A DNA stretch of 64,000 bases. Origin: Euonymus europaeus (taxonomy: Eukaryota; Streptophyta; Magnoliopsida; Celastrales; Celastraceae). The position numbers and the translations under genes are program-made. Shown in pieces: positions 12,801-23,607 of the stretch. Under the pieces are notes generated by a model. That model saw only the letters and a list, made by a program, of their open reading frames with translations. It was not told the origin of the DNA and ran no database searches. Every line of letters starts with the position of its first letter. Position 1 is the first letter of the stretch. The stretch lies in NCBI GenBank assembly GCA_963580455.1, contig OY756968.1:2207544-2271543 (forward strand), read 5' to 3'.

Positions 12801-15800
12801 ATACTATACCTAGTTTCTATGTTATAGACAGATTAAACCAGATCACGCTACAACTCTACAATTAAATTGCTAAGAATTGATATGCTTGTTTTGGTCTTTT
12901 AGGATGATACCTTGAAAAACCTGAGATTATGTCTTGAAAGACTTGGAGTGTAATCATAATATGCATCTGAACATAGATGGCTGTGAAGCCGCCCTAATCA
13001 ATTTCTGATATTCTCATGAGATGCACATGTAAAACATACTCTTGTCTCTTATATGTTAAGTGTCTCTTATATGCAGAGGTAACCAATTTGTCTTCGGAGA
13101 ACTGCTGTTATATGTTGATGTAAACAATCATTTTCACCTATATAATAATTGAAGTGTAAAAAATATGTTGAACGCTAAAAGGTAGGATTGTTTGCGATTA
13201 GATATCTAATTTCAGTTCATAATTGCAGAGCTTAACGAACAAGAAGTCAAATGCATAGATTCCAACTTATCACCACCTGAAAAAGTTCGGCTGGCAATTG
13301 ATTTTCTGGATTCAACAACGGAACATGTATTAAATGGTTTACAGCCTTTCTTTCATCGTTGGACTATTTTGGATTATTCAAGGGCCTATAGCTCAGGACG
13401 AATAACTCCTTACATGGTATTCTTTCCTCGTCAACTTTTTGTTAATGATATAACATTGCTTCCCTGTTCATATTTGTGGCGTCTTAAATGTGACAAAATT
13501 TTTTGCAGCTCTGGAGAGGTCGCATTTAAGACATCTATATAATACTTCAATTAATCATGGTCGTCTCATACTCTCATTTCTATTTTCCTGCCGCGTGTAC
13601 AGGTCGCAGAGAGATTAATAGCTGCCATCAAGGAATCGTCCAGTCGTCCAATGGAAATGTCATTCTTTATCAACTATTATTCTGAAGATATACTAAAGCA
13701 AGCTACAGAATCAACTCTTCGATACAAAAATGGTACTTGTGTATGGTATAGTGATCAAACTTCGTATTATGATATTTCCTCACTGGGATAATTGTCCTAT
13801 GAAGTATGATCTATCTAGTTAGATCACAGGGCAGTTGAGTTTGCAATTTCTGCTATTAGTTTGACTTATTTTCTCCCAGAATTCAGTATATATCTTATGA
13901 AGTTGTGGAAAATTATTTTCCACTCTTAGGGCCACACAGAATAACACAGCTGTTGATTTACATAAATAAGTGCGTATCCAATAAAAAAATTACATTTGTA
14001 CTCACATATGCACATGTTTATTCTCAAATCATATAATCCTAGGATTGTGTTAGTCTGAAGCTAGCATTCACAATTCAAATTCTTTGAGATACATAATAAT
14101 CATCGTATTTTTGTCGCATCATAGATCATTCTTCAAATATTGATTATTCATTTCTGCTCCAGGACAAAAAATATCAGCTCTAGATGGAGTTCCTATTGCT
14201 ATCAAGGATGAAATAGACTGCCTTCCATATCCAACTACAGGTAATTCAACGTGCCATTACTTTCCATTGACGGGGTTATGCAAAATTTCCAATAATGTAT
14301 TATTAATGTTCTATATTGTATAGTTTCTGAACATATATTGGTTCTTTTAGGAGGTACTAAGTGGCTGCACAAATTTAGATCTTGTAAGGAAGATGCATGC
14401 TGTGTTAAGCGCCTCAGACTATGTGGTGCTATCGTTGTTGGAAAAACTAATATGCATGAGCTAGGGGCTGGAACGAGTGGGATAAACCCTCATTACGGGT
14501 CAGAATATGCTCTGCTTCTTACCGTTATTCTACAATCCAGATACTATTTCTTTATATGATTTGATGTCTATAACATCACCATTTGTCATGTAAACCCTTG
14601 GAGACTGATTTATCAATCCTGGTTCAGTTCCATCTTCCTTTTAGTGTTCTATGTAGTCCTTTCATTTAAAATCATTTCATACACTTCGAGAATATATAAA
14701 TATAATAACATACCCATATTATTTATGCTGTAGGGCTTCTAGAAATCCATATGATATTGGCAAGATTGCTGGAGGTTCTTCTAGTGGATCTGCAGCAGTA
14801 GTATCTGCAGGGTTGTGCCCTGTTGCCCTCGGTGTTGATGGTGGAGGCAAGAAACTTTATTTCATCTGGAAGATCTTTAATTTTCATTTTTTGCAGTGAA
14901 AAAAAGAGAGGTTTTTTCATTCAACTACTACTGTACTACACATACTAAAACTTTATCATTCACAACAAAGGAATCAGAAACATTTTTCCCCCATTATTGC
15001 TTTTATATATACACCACATTTGCCATAGCTGTTTTTGCATCTATGACATATCATATATGTAACAAAGTTGGTTGGGAGTTATTTCTCTAAAAGATTCATG
15101 CATAGATTTTCGATGCCCTGTGATCATTAACATTTTACAGGAGGTTCTGGCCAGTTATGCTCATTTGCATAACCTTAAACATCATACATTTAAACATTTT
15201 TCTTTGTGGTGCATGTTCAGGATCTGTCCGAATGCCTGCAGCTCTTTGTGGTGTTGTTGGTTTAAAACCAACTTTTGGCCGTGTTCCTCACTCAGGGTGA
15301 TTACTCATTCCCGTTAGCTCTTCATTCCAGAAATCTTTATTTGAAATTTGGACAGAATAATCTTGAAGAGATTCTTTTGACATTGTTTTCAGTGTGCTTC
15401 CACTGAACTGGACAGTTGGGATGGTTGGAGTACTAGCGGGCACCATAGAAGATGCGTTTATTGTGTAAGTTTATTTTCTTTGGCTGTTCTTGCAGATTTC
15501 ATCAAACAAGAAGCAAAAAAGAATTGTTCTTGTATATTAGATTTCTTTCACTTTAGGATCCACAATTGAACTTGTCTTCTTAGTTTGAATCACTATACTC
15601 TCTTCAGTTATGCAGCTATCAGCGGTGAACTTCCATCTCATCAGTCCGGTTCTTTAATGGTAAGATTTCCTTGACCAGATTGTCATAGGTTATGGAGAAT
15701 GTATATCATTACTCGGGAAGTGTTTGTGTATATTGGTATCTGGACCAAGTTTTCATCTCCAAATTTATATTAGTCCTGGGAAGTGTGGTCTCTGGACCAA

Positions 15801-18300
15801 GGTTTCAACTCCAAATCGTTCCTGCAAGCTTTCAATTGTTTCTTTTAAAAACAGGAGAATAGTAATCTGAATAGTCTATAAAACGCAGTTGGCTAAGGCA
15901 CTATACTTTTTGACTCTTTTCCTCATTCTCGACTTAAAACCATCACAAGGAGAAGTAGGAGGTTTAGTTGGTTCACATTATATGTTTGGACCAAGCTGGC
16001 AGATCAGCAGCGGTTCAAAACATGTGCACCATATTTTTTTTATCAAAGTAGTTTTCCGTTTTCGGTTTTTCTTTTATTCTGGTTTCTGACCAAGCATAAC
16101 AGACATTTTATGGTTCAGCTGTTGAATTTTGGTTTTCATTTTTTTTCGCCGATAAGGAGATTTGATCCATGCTTGTTTTCCCCATCAGAATATTGCCAGA
16201 CAAAGTATAAGAGTCTATAGGCATTGTCTACTTTTCCGCATAGTGTTTATGACCATTCCATTTCACATGGAAATCTCATAATAATCTGAGTTTTAACTTC
16301 TTTTTCCCTAATAATCAGCCCAAAGCGTATTTTCCTCTCTTGAGGTCGAAGAAACCAATTACTGACATCAGATTAGCAAGGTATGGAGAGGTTAGTAAAC
16401 TTTTCCAGACCATTTTGCTCTCATGTATGAAGAATCTATCGAAAATTAGTGGCTGGTAAATTATTGTTTATGAAGTGAGAATATTTTCATTCTGCCAAAT
16501 TAAGATTTTCATCTGATTCTGATCCCTTACCCACTCTCTTTGTCAATTAGTGGTTTAATGATTGCAGCAACGAGATCCAAATATGTTGTTCTGCTGCTGT
16601 TGACCAGCTATGCAATCACTACGGTTGGAAGGTATTAAAGCAGTCCAATGACTTTTGTTGTAAGGATTACTTATCAAGTTGTGAGGTTGTCTTATGCCAG
16701 CCAGAAATTACTAATGTTTTATATCAACTTATCTCTGACAAAAACAAATAATATTGTGAAATACTAAATCATCAAGAACATTGAAATATTTTTTTTTTTA
16801 AAAGAACGAAGTTTTTCTAGAAAATTTAAGATAATTGTGAGATATATCATATATATCATTTCTTTCTAACCAGCAGCATCTTCAATGTGTAAGACTGTAG
16901 AAGTTACTATACCAGAGATTGAAGTGATGCGCTTGGCCCATTACTTGACCATTGGATCCGAATGTACCACTTCACTTAGTTCTTACCTAGAAAAGCTGTA
17001 TGTTATCTTCCAACAAGTACTTGCAACCTTTCTAATTTCAATATTTAATATTTGGATGCTGACATTACATACTGATTAAAACAGGAACATTTCAGAGTCG
17101 GGTTGGGATACAAGGGTAGCACTATGCGTCTATGGTTCTTTCAGCAGTCAAGAGTATATAAAGGCCCAGAAGATCAGGTACACAAAATCCAATATTTCCA
17201 TATGTAATTTCTGATAAAGCACAGTAGTAAAACCTTAGGTTATCTGGTTTGGAAAACCTAAAATGATGTCAACTTATTCCTTATATCTGCAGGAACCGGC
17301 AAATGCAATTTCATAATAATATATTTGCCAAGGCAGATGTTATCGTTGCACCAACGACTGGGTACTCTTTCCTTCTTTAGTTGCTATTTGTTTGGACTTC
17401 TGCACAACATGACCAGCTGCTTATACTCTAGTTAGATTTTCGTATTGGCCCGTCTGCAGTTTTGCCTATTTAACATAACATGAAAGAGATAAAATCAGAA
17501 ACTCTCAAGTTTCTCTACCTCAAACTTATCCTAGAATTTGCTAATGATTCTCTGATGTATATGACAGTGTAACTGCATACCCAATTCTGGATGATGCTCT
17601 GAAGACAGGTGAACTTGACTACATAAATGGAGGTAAGAAATGCCAATAATATGGTTTCAATCCCATGTATCTTCAGTATCATTGACTATCGGGTGGTGAG
17701 CAGTTTAAACATTTCTGGTCTTGGAAAAGGAAAAACTTGAGCATTTAGTTCCAGTTGTTTGTCATTGCAGCTGCACTTGTTCGGTATCAAATCGCTGGAA
17801 ATTTTCTGGGGTTGCCTGCAGTGACTGTTCCCGTATGACCTTGACCATCCTCTTTATCTGTTATCTCTGTTTTGGCAGTTTCTTCTGTTAACCTAATCTA
17901 TCAATGATAGGTTGGATACGACAAAAATGGTTTGCCTATTGGTCTTCAGTTCATAGGGAGGCCATGGTCTGAACCAACATTGATCCACATAGCACATGCC
18001 ATGCAGGTAAGAATACATTCTCTTTGATGAAAGGTTTTTAATTACTTGTTTGCTTTTGTGTGTTGGGTTGATTTAAATTGATCATATAATTAGCTATTTT
18101 ACCCTCCTAATGGCTTTCTGGCAACCAACTTGAAAACGGAAGCAATTCATGTCAATGACTCCAATTTCAGTATGTCTGTTGTCTAATGATATATCAATCT
18201 ATAAACAATGATGACATCTAGAGCCATTTGGTTTCAGGCCCTGCGCATCAGGGAGTACAGGAAGCCACAAGTTTTCTTTGATCTCCTCCAGAAGGATTAA
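9869..18300 (+). CDS. FAAH: fatty acid amide hydrolase (FAAH), amidase-signature enzyme
   Basis: Twenty exons: 9869-9956, 10062-10171, 12523-12583, 13229-13416, 13603-13732, 14163-14240, 14351-14498, 14734-14846, 15221-15296, 15393-15464, 15608-15659, 16319-16390, 16551-16631, 16894-16997, 17085-17177, 17293-17361, 17568-17632, 17771-17832, 17911-18006, 18238-18300; 606 residues, as for Arabidopsis FAAH. The Ser-Ser-Lys triad is intact: Lys in IKDEID, cis-Ser in GGSSSGSAA, nucleophile Ser in [13 protein letters not shown]. Known role: membrane-associated hydrolysis of N-acylethanolamines to ethanolamine and free fatty acid. The start [16 protein letters not shown] was chosen because homologues begin close to this point; an in-frame ATG at 9857 and one at 9710 are possible but add residues unlike the family. 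Intron 8 (14847-15220) starts with GC. Intron 2 (2.35 kb) carries an LTR. The 3' end converges on the FPP gene, with stops 221 bases apart. Confidence 0.93.
10295..11118 (-). mobile_element. copia-type LTR, with part of the internal region to about 11210
   Basis: Lies in FAAH intron 2. The segment starts TGTT and ends AACA, the usual LTR ends. On the minus strand it holds a TATA box (CTATAAATAGGAG, near 10826-10841) and, near its end, ACGTGGAAAACCC/GGGAAAAACC motifs common in plant LTRs. Immediately outside the right end, read on the minus strand, is a polypurine tract (AAAGGGAGAT), as expected just before a 3' LTR, so a stretch of internal sequence follows. I found no second LTR, no reverse-transcriptase frame and no 5-bp target duplication: a truncated insertion. 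The superfamily is inferred. Confidence 0.45.
14847..15220 (+). other. GC-AG intron of FAAH
   Basis: The donor reads GGAG|GCAAG and the acceptor TTCAG|GATCTG. No GT nearby keeps the frame and yields the required GGGS motif. GC-AG introns are a known minor class of the U2 spliceosome whose donors are otherwise strong (AG|GCAAG), as here. The intron interrupts the glycine codon just before the catalytic serine (TCT at 15223-15225). Confidence 0.85.
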
Positions 18301-18521
18301 GTGGAAATGGAAATCTTGTATGGCATCGGACGGAAACTCAGTATTTGATTCCGGCTTGGCTTATTGTTTCTCTTCTGTTGCTTGTAAAAATGAGTGTCAT
18401 CTTATTAGAGTCAAGGGTGTATTTAGCATTGTAGTGTGCTCACTGAGAAAAGTGCATCAGGTCACTTGTATCAGTTGATAAACTTCCTTCTGTATGTACT
18501 TTTATAGCAACTGATTCTGAT

Positions 18522-20889
18522 TCAATAAATTGTCCTTAATCCCATCTCTGGTATAAACTTTCCGATCCCATTTCGGCTCTTTTCATCCATAATGCTACGA
18601 CTTTGTGACAGTATAGACTCTCTGGTGCTGCCATTCTTTGAATCACCAAAATCAGAATTACCTCTGGTAAAACACAAATCACTGGAAGCCTCAGCATTTC
18701 TGGAAGATGGCGAACCATCAATAGTGGGATTCAATGGCTTGTCAAAGTCAATCAAGAAATCTTCTAGTGTTGCAAGAGATTTCAACTGATGATCAAGAGA
18801 TGAAATTGTTTTCTGGCACTCACTGAGTTTACTCGCAGCCACTGCCAGCTCTTTATCCTGAGATAAACAGCAAGATATCAATAGTAAATTAAAGATGGAC
18901 AATGAAAGAGTAAAATAGTTGATAAATGTCCAGATGATTGCTTCCAAATTTTTATTGCTTGAGAAACTGACCTGTTTCATCTTCAATTCTGCATTTACAC
19001 TTGCCACAGACTGGAACTCAGCTTCATGCCTGAACTTAGCTTCATTTTTCATTCTCAAAAGCTCATCGTCCAATTTCTGACAGTTAGCTATATGTTCCGC
19101 AGACAAAGCACACTCCTTCTCAAGATCTGCTTCTAATGAACCAATTTTTAAACCCAAGGTTTTGATCTCATCTTCAGCAACTCTGAGTTGTGACTCTACC
19201 ACTTTTCTCTGTGCTTCAGTGGCTTTCGTCTCTTCCATTGCAGCCTGCTTTGATTCATTTGCAAGAGCTAAATGAGAATTTAGCTCTATTAACTTCATCT
19301 CTGCTTCCTTTAGCTGACCTCTTGATATCTCAAGCTGCCTTCGACATTCGGTCAATTCCAGACCTAGTTCTTCTTTTTCTTGTTCAATCTTTTCTAATTT
19401 CTCCTCCAGTTCAGAAGTCCTATAAGTCGCTGCTTCAAGTTCAGCTTTTAATACACTTTCACCACTGTCGGCTTGATCTGATTCAGGTCCCGCCTCAAGA
19501 TAAGAGTTTCCAATTAATGTATCCGGCAATCCTGCAAGCCTTTCCATTTCAAGAAAATCATCCATGAGATTTATTTCTGGTGGATGGACAGCAAGAGTCT
19601 TTTTGTTCCTAAATTGATCAGGTTCATTAACTATAGAAGATACCCATGCGTCGGATTGGCTTGGATCACCTTCATTTTTCTCCAAGCTACTTGCCTTTCG
19701 CATATCTGTTTCAATAGCCAGTAGACTCTCCCAGTTATCTGATTGGCTATCTGGGAAAGATTCAGCATAAATTGAGGAGACAGAGAAAGACTTGTGCTTG
19801 TTAGCTGGAGACACCTTGTGAGCAACAGCCTTTAGCCGGCGGCACTCAGCTTCCAGCTTAGCCGCCTTCTTTATGCTCTCCAAATGTTGTTTGCTAGCTG
19901 TTTCAGCTGCTTTGGTGCTCAAGTCCCTCTCAAGATTCCTAAATTTTATCTCCTCTGCTTGAGAAAGAAGCCCGAGCTTCAGACGTGAATTCTCTTTTTC
20001 TGCAGCCTCAAGCTTCCGATAAAGACCAGAATCAACAGCAGCAGCAGTTTCAGTTTCAGTTGTTTTAAGCTGGGTTTGGAGCTCAAGAAGCTGGCGTTCA
20101 AGCTCAGCCTTTGTAGATTCCCATTCATGAATTTTCTTTCCAATAGCCTCTTGAATTTTCTGCTCTTGCTCTTCTCTTGCTTGCCGGAGCTGCCTCATGC
20201 ACTCCTTGAGAGCTCCATCTAGATGACCAACTCGATCTTCAAGCGCTGAGATTTTCTGATTAGCAGCCTCAAGTCGTTGTTTTAAAACCAACATTCCAGT
20301 CTCAGCTTTTTCCCAGCCTAGATATTTTCAGATAATTAGTATGAAAAACAATTCGATTTATGCAAACAAATTGACAAAAACCAAGAAATGGCAACCAATT
20401 CCCTACCGAAGTAGCACTTAGAAGGCAGAAAGCATTAGTACCTGAGACAGCTTCCTCTGCAACTTTGGCATGCTGCTTTACCAATTCTTCCTTGGCACCA
20501 ATATTCAGAAGAGCAGCAGAGAGTTTGTATGTAAGAGTCTTCACGTTATCATTAACTTCTTCATCAGCCGATACAGATTTAGAAGTGACCTCCGGTGATT
20601 GGGTATTATGAGTTGGATATCCCTTTGACAACAAAAACAAATTTCAGAATTCCCCGGGCGGAGCAAATCACTTTGGCTCGCATACATGCAAAATCATAAC
20701 CCTCTCAGTAATGCAATCTAAACTAAAGCCAAGAGATGTTCTACTCTACAACAAAATCATCAATTGTTTGTAACCAACCTGATCATCAGAGAATTTTTCA
20801 GAATGAGAAGATAACGATCCAGAACTCTCCGTTTCCCCTGGACACTTCTCCGAAGACTTCCTCCTCCAAAGCCAACTTCTCCGATCCAT
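18522..20889 (-). CDS. FPP: filament-like plant protein (FPP, DUF869 coiled-coil)
   Basis: Four coding exons, in transcript order 20889-20779, 20622-20442, 20317-18972, 18857-18522, giving 657 residues. The N-terminus MDRRSWLWRRKSSEKCPGE and the SSHSEKFSDDQ segment are the signature of short FPPs (Arabidopsis FPP1-3 type). Almost all of residues 55-530 is heptad-rich coiled coil (LKQRLEAANQKISALEDRVG..., ELEEKLEKIEQEKEELG...), with an acidic linker near residues 250-330 that holds LMDDFLEMERLAGLPDT, a conserved FPP motif. Known of the family: long coiled-coil proteins, one of which binds the nuclear-envelope protein MAF1; precise function is poorly known. Introns are GT-AG. The last intron (18858-18971) is a multiple of three and open in frame, so its retention would add 38 residues without a stop. 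A short upstream frame lies in the 5' leader. Confidence 0.9.
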
Positions 20890-20909
20890 CTCCAGTTCCG
20901 CCTCACTAT

Positions 20910-20945
20910 CTAACAGTACCCCATCAGTCTTCTGATAGACTCCAT
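20910..20945 (-). promoter_or_regulatory. possible upstream ORF in FPP 5' leader
   Basis: On the minus strand an ATG frame of 11 codons plus TAG ends 20 bases before the FPP start codon. It lies just after a possible 3' splice site (TTTGCAG), so it may be the start of the leader's last exon. A possible leader donor (CAAG|TAAGTG context) lies near 21328. Whether it is translated is not known. Confidence 0.3.
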
Positions 20946-22200
20946 CTGCAAATTCCCGTCAACCCATTTCTCAACAGGAGAATTGCAGAATTGCAAAACA
21001 AATAACCAAATGCGGAAACTTAAAAATGAATATCAAACAATTTGATTCAGGCAGAATTCAAACAATCCATGATCCAAAGCTTGCAAACATCGTCAGCAAG
21101 CCAAAAAAGATGGAAATCCAACCGATTCAGATAATAAAGACAAAAATTCTGGGGGTTGTCCAGCGATTATCAGCTTTGCTTAGAATTCACTCTCCAACCA
21201 ACTAACTTCCAATAAAGAAACGCTTGACCTTTTTCTATAAACTGAAAAAAGAGAGTAGATGCATATAATAATTGAATGAAGAATTGGACAGCTATGGGGA
21301 GCTTTCAAGCTTATCGATAATCACTTACTTGCAGAACTGACCGACTGGACACCTACCGAGCTCCAGCAAACTCCACGCCATACACTAAGATAGAATGATA
21401 AAGAGAGAAAGGACCACAAAAGACTGTGACTTGGCCCATCCCAATACCCTTTTTCAAAAATATCTCATACGGCATAGAATTACAGCAAAAACCCTCTTCA
21501 AGAATCACATGAAACTCATAAATACCAAATACCCAACTCAAAAAATCTCCAAAATCAGAGACCCATCAAAGCAAAACTCCAAAAAAAGTAACAATAACAA
21601 CACTGAATTTGACAGATTTTGGACTAAAATATTACAGGTAACAGGTTCAGTGCAGAGTACGAGCCAATCTGCAGAACCAGCAGAGATACGAGGAATGTCA
21701 GTGGGAATGTAGGGATTTACAGGAACAGGAGTTGTGGGGATTTTCAATTAGTTTTAAAAAGGATTCAATGTTGTTTTAACTTAAATTAAAACTTAGGGTT
21801 TTGTGATTGGCATCAATGGCACGTGGAGGTTAAGCTGAAAAGAGCTTGTCCATTAATTAAAACCTCAAAGGTCTTCTGCTAATTTGTTCCTTTTTGGTTT
21901 TTTGTCTGATAGCAAACTTTGATGGCTTTAGTCCCGCCAATCATTATGTGATTTCCATACCAACATTCTCAATTATTCATTGCTTTGTGTTTACCATAAA
22001 AAGGAAGAACAAAACAAACTATACATGGAGTGGTCATGTCATATGTTATCATTTGCGCATAGAGAAAGAGGAAAAGAGAATGTGAAGGGAAAGTTTTCCT
22101 GACATCCATTATTGAAAAAGCTTGTGAATTACAGAACTCAAAAGCTGGGGCCATGCCTTCTCGTTGTTCTTGCAATGATTTCATGTGCAATTCGCACATT
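20946..22200. other. FPP upstream region and spacer
   Basis: Holds the presumed FPP 5' UTR, its intron and promoter. No other protein-like frame was recognised. Confidence 0.4.
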
Positions 22201-22309
22201 TCAATTGGATTATGTACATACAACGTAACAATTCCCAGTCATCTCAATTTTTTTTATTGCACAAGTATCATTAGATCAAGCATATAATGGTACATGTGTC
22301 AATAGGTCT

Positions 22310-22475
22310 CATACAGAAGGCACATATCAAATCCATATAGCAGTAGACAAAGCCCACGCAGGGGCACAAATAAAACCCCACAATCCCATCCCCATGACTC
22401 GAATCTAAGAACTCCTAGTTGAGCACATATGTAAAGTCATTATCACTCAACCGCAAGCTCATTTGCTCATTCTTA
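22310..22475 (-). repeat. SINE relic with tRNA-like head
   Basis: On the minus strand, AGCTTGCGGTTGAGTGATAATGAC resembles an A box region and AGATTCGAGTCATGG, about 40 bases on, a B box (GATTCGAGTC), followed by a G/T-rich body. It shares the head pattern AGCyTrCGGTTGAryGA with the element at 42660-42775, so both probably belong to one SINE family. No target duplication was found. Confidence 0.45.
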
Positions 22476-23097
22476 TTGATTTTATGTAAAAAACTAATAA
22501 TTGGAAAAACTATGATCTCAAATTGTCGATATCTTTACCATTTTTGTTAAATTTTATTTTAAGCCTTCATAGTTCAATTTAATAATGGTAAAATTATATC
22601 CGATCTAGATGATCGATTTGTCCTATTCAGATTATAATAAGTTTGCACATAAGTTATATGTCCGACATCCAAGTCAAAATACAAATATTTTGTTTAGTTT
22701 AAAATTGAGTTCAAGTTTAAACACAAACATCTGACCTGATTTAGTTGTCAAGATCCTAATTTGAATCAAATTATTGTTCGATTTATTTGTCCAATTTTAA
22801 ACTAATCTGATATGATCGATTAAGTACGTTCGAAAACCAAATCAATCCGGATTTGAGCGTGCAAATATTTTATAAATACAATTTGTAATTGGTTTTTTTT
22901 TTCCATCCCTAGAGCGAATCATTCTGCCCAGTAGGTCCCACCAACAAAAATCTAATTTAAAAAATAAACTAATAATGGTATATTTAAATTCTAATCCGGA
23001 ATATGCGGTAATTATTGTGGTGAGCGACGGACCATGGCGTGGTGTTGACGCGATGAATCAGATCCGTTGCTTTATTAGACGTTTTGTATTAACAATT

Positions 23098-23362
23098 AAG
23101 GATTTATAGAGGCTTTGATTCTCAAAGATCTCACTGTTTGGATAGAAGAGTGCCCTGCAGAATTGGTTACTGATGTATTTAAGGACAAAGTTTCATGTAG
23201 AAACCCCAACTAAATTATGTTTGTATTTGTTTTCCTCTCTCCCAATTGTAATTTCTTCCATCAAGTGGTGGCTTGGGCTTTCGTTAAGCACCTTTGTACT
23301 GTGGAGTGACAGTTCAATCTATTGCAGGTCTATGACCCTTCAAAAAAAAAAAGGATTTATAG
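23098..23362 (+). mobile_element. 5'-truncated retroposed LINE tail with target duplication
   Basis: AAGGATTTATAG occurs at 23098-23109 and again at 23351-23362, flanking a 241-bp insert that ends in about nine A's. This is the standard structure of LINE-mediated retroposition: perfect 12-bp target-site duplication plus poly(A). The start of the insert reads in one frame as LTVWIEECPAELVTDVFKD and then stops, which matches the end of the RNase H domain of plant LINE reverse transcriptases; the rest would be LINE 3' UTR. It lies about 245 bases upstream of the CBS-PB1 start codon, so in its promoter or leader. Confidence 0.7.
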
Positions 23363-23607
23363 CCATCTCACAGGGAGTTCACTTGGCAATTTAGATATGT
23401 TAATGGGCTGAAGGCCCACGTCTCAGCCCATTACAAGGAGTCCTGGTTCAGTTGGGGCAAGATATGCCCCCCCTGGAACAAAGCGAAACGCAGAGAGAGG
23501 GTTACGTAAACCTCCAAACCCTAATTCCTCTCTCTCTCGCATAATTTGTGGCTGTTAGCGATCAAATTGTTTAGGGAATCGAAAGCCAAGGTCAATAGTG
23601 GAATAAG

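Noticed and set aside
22381..22460. tRNA gene on the minus strand
   Set aside because: A and B boxes are only approximate and no acceptor stem pairs; SINE relic preferred. The same holds for 6270, 25100, 42700 and 62640.
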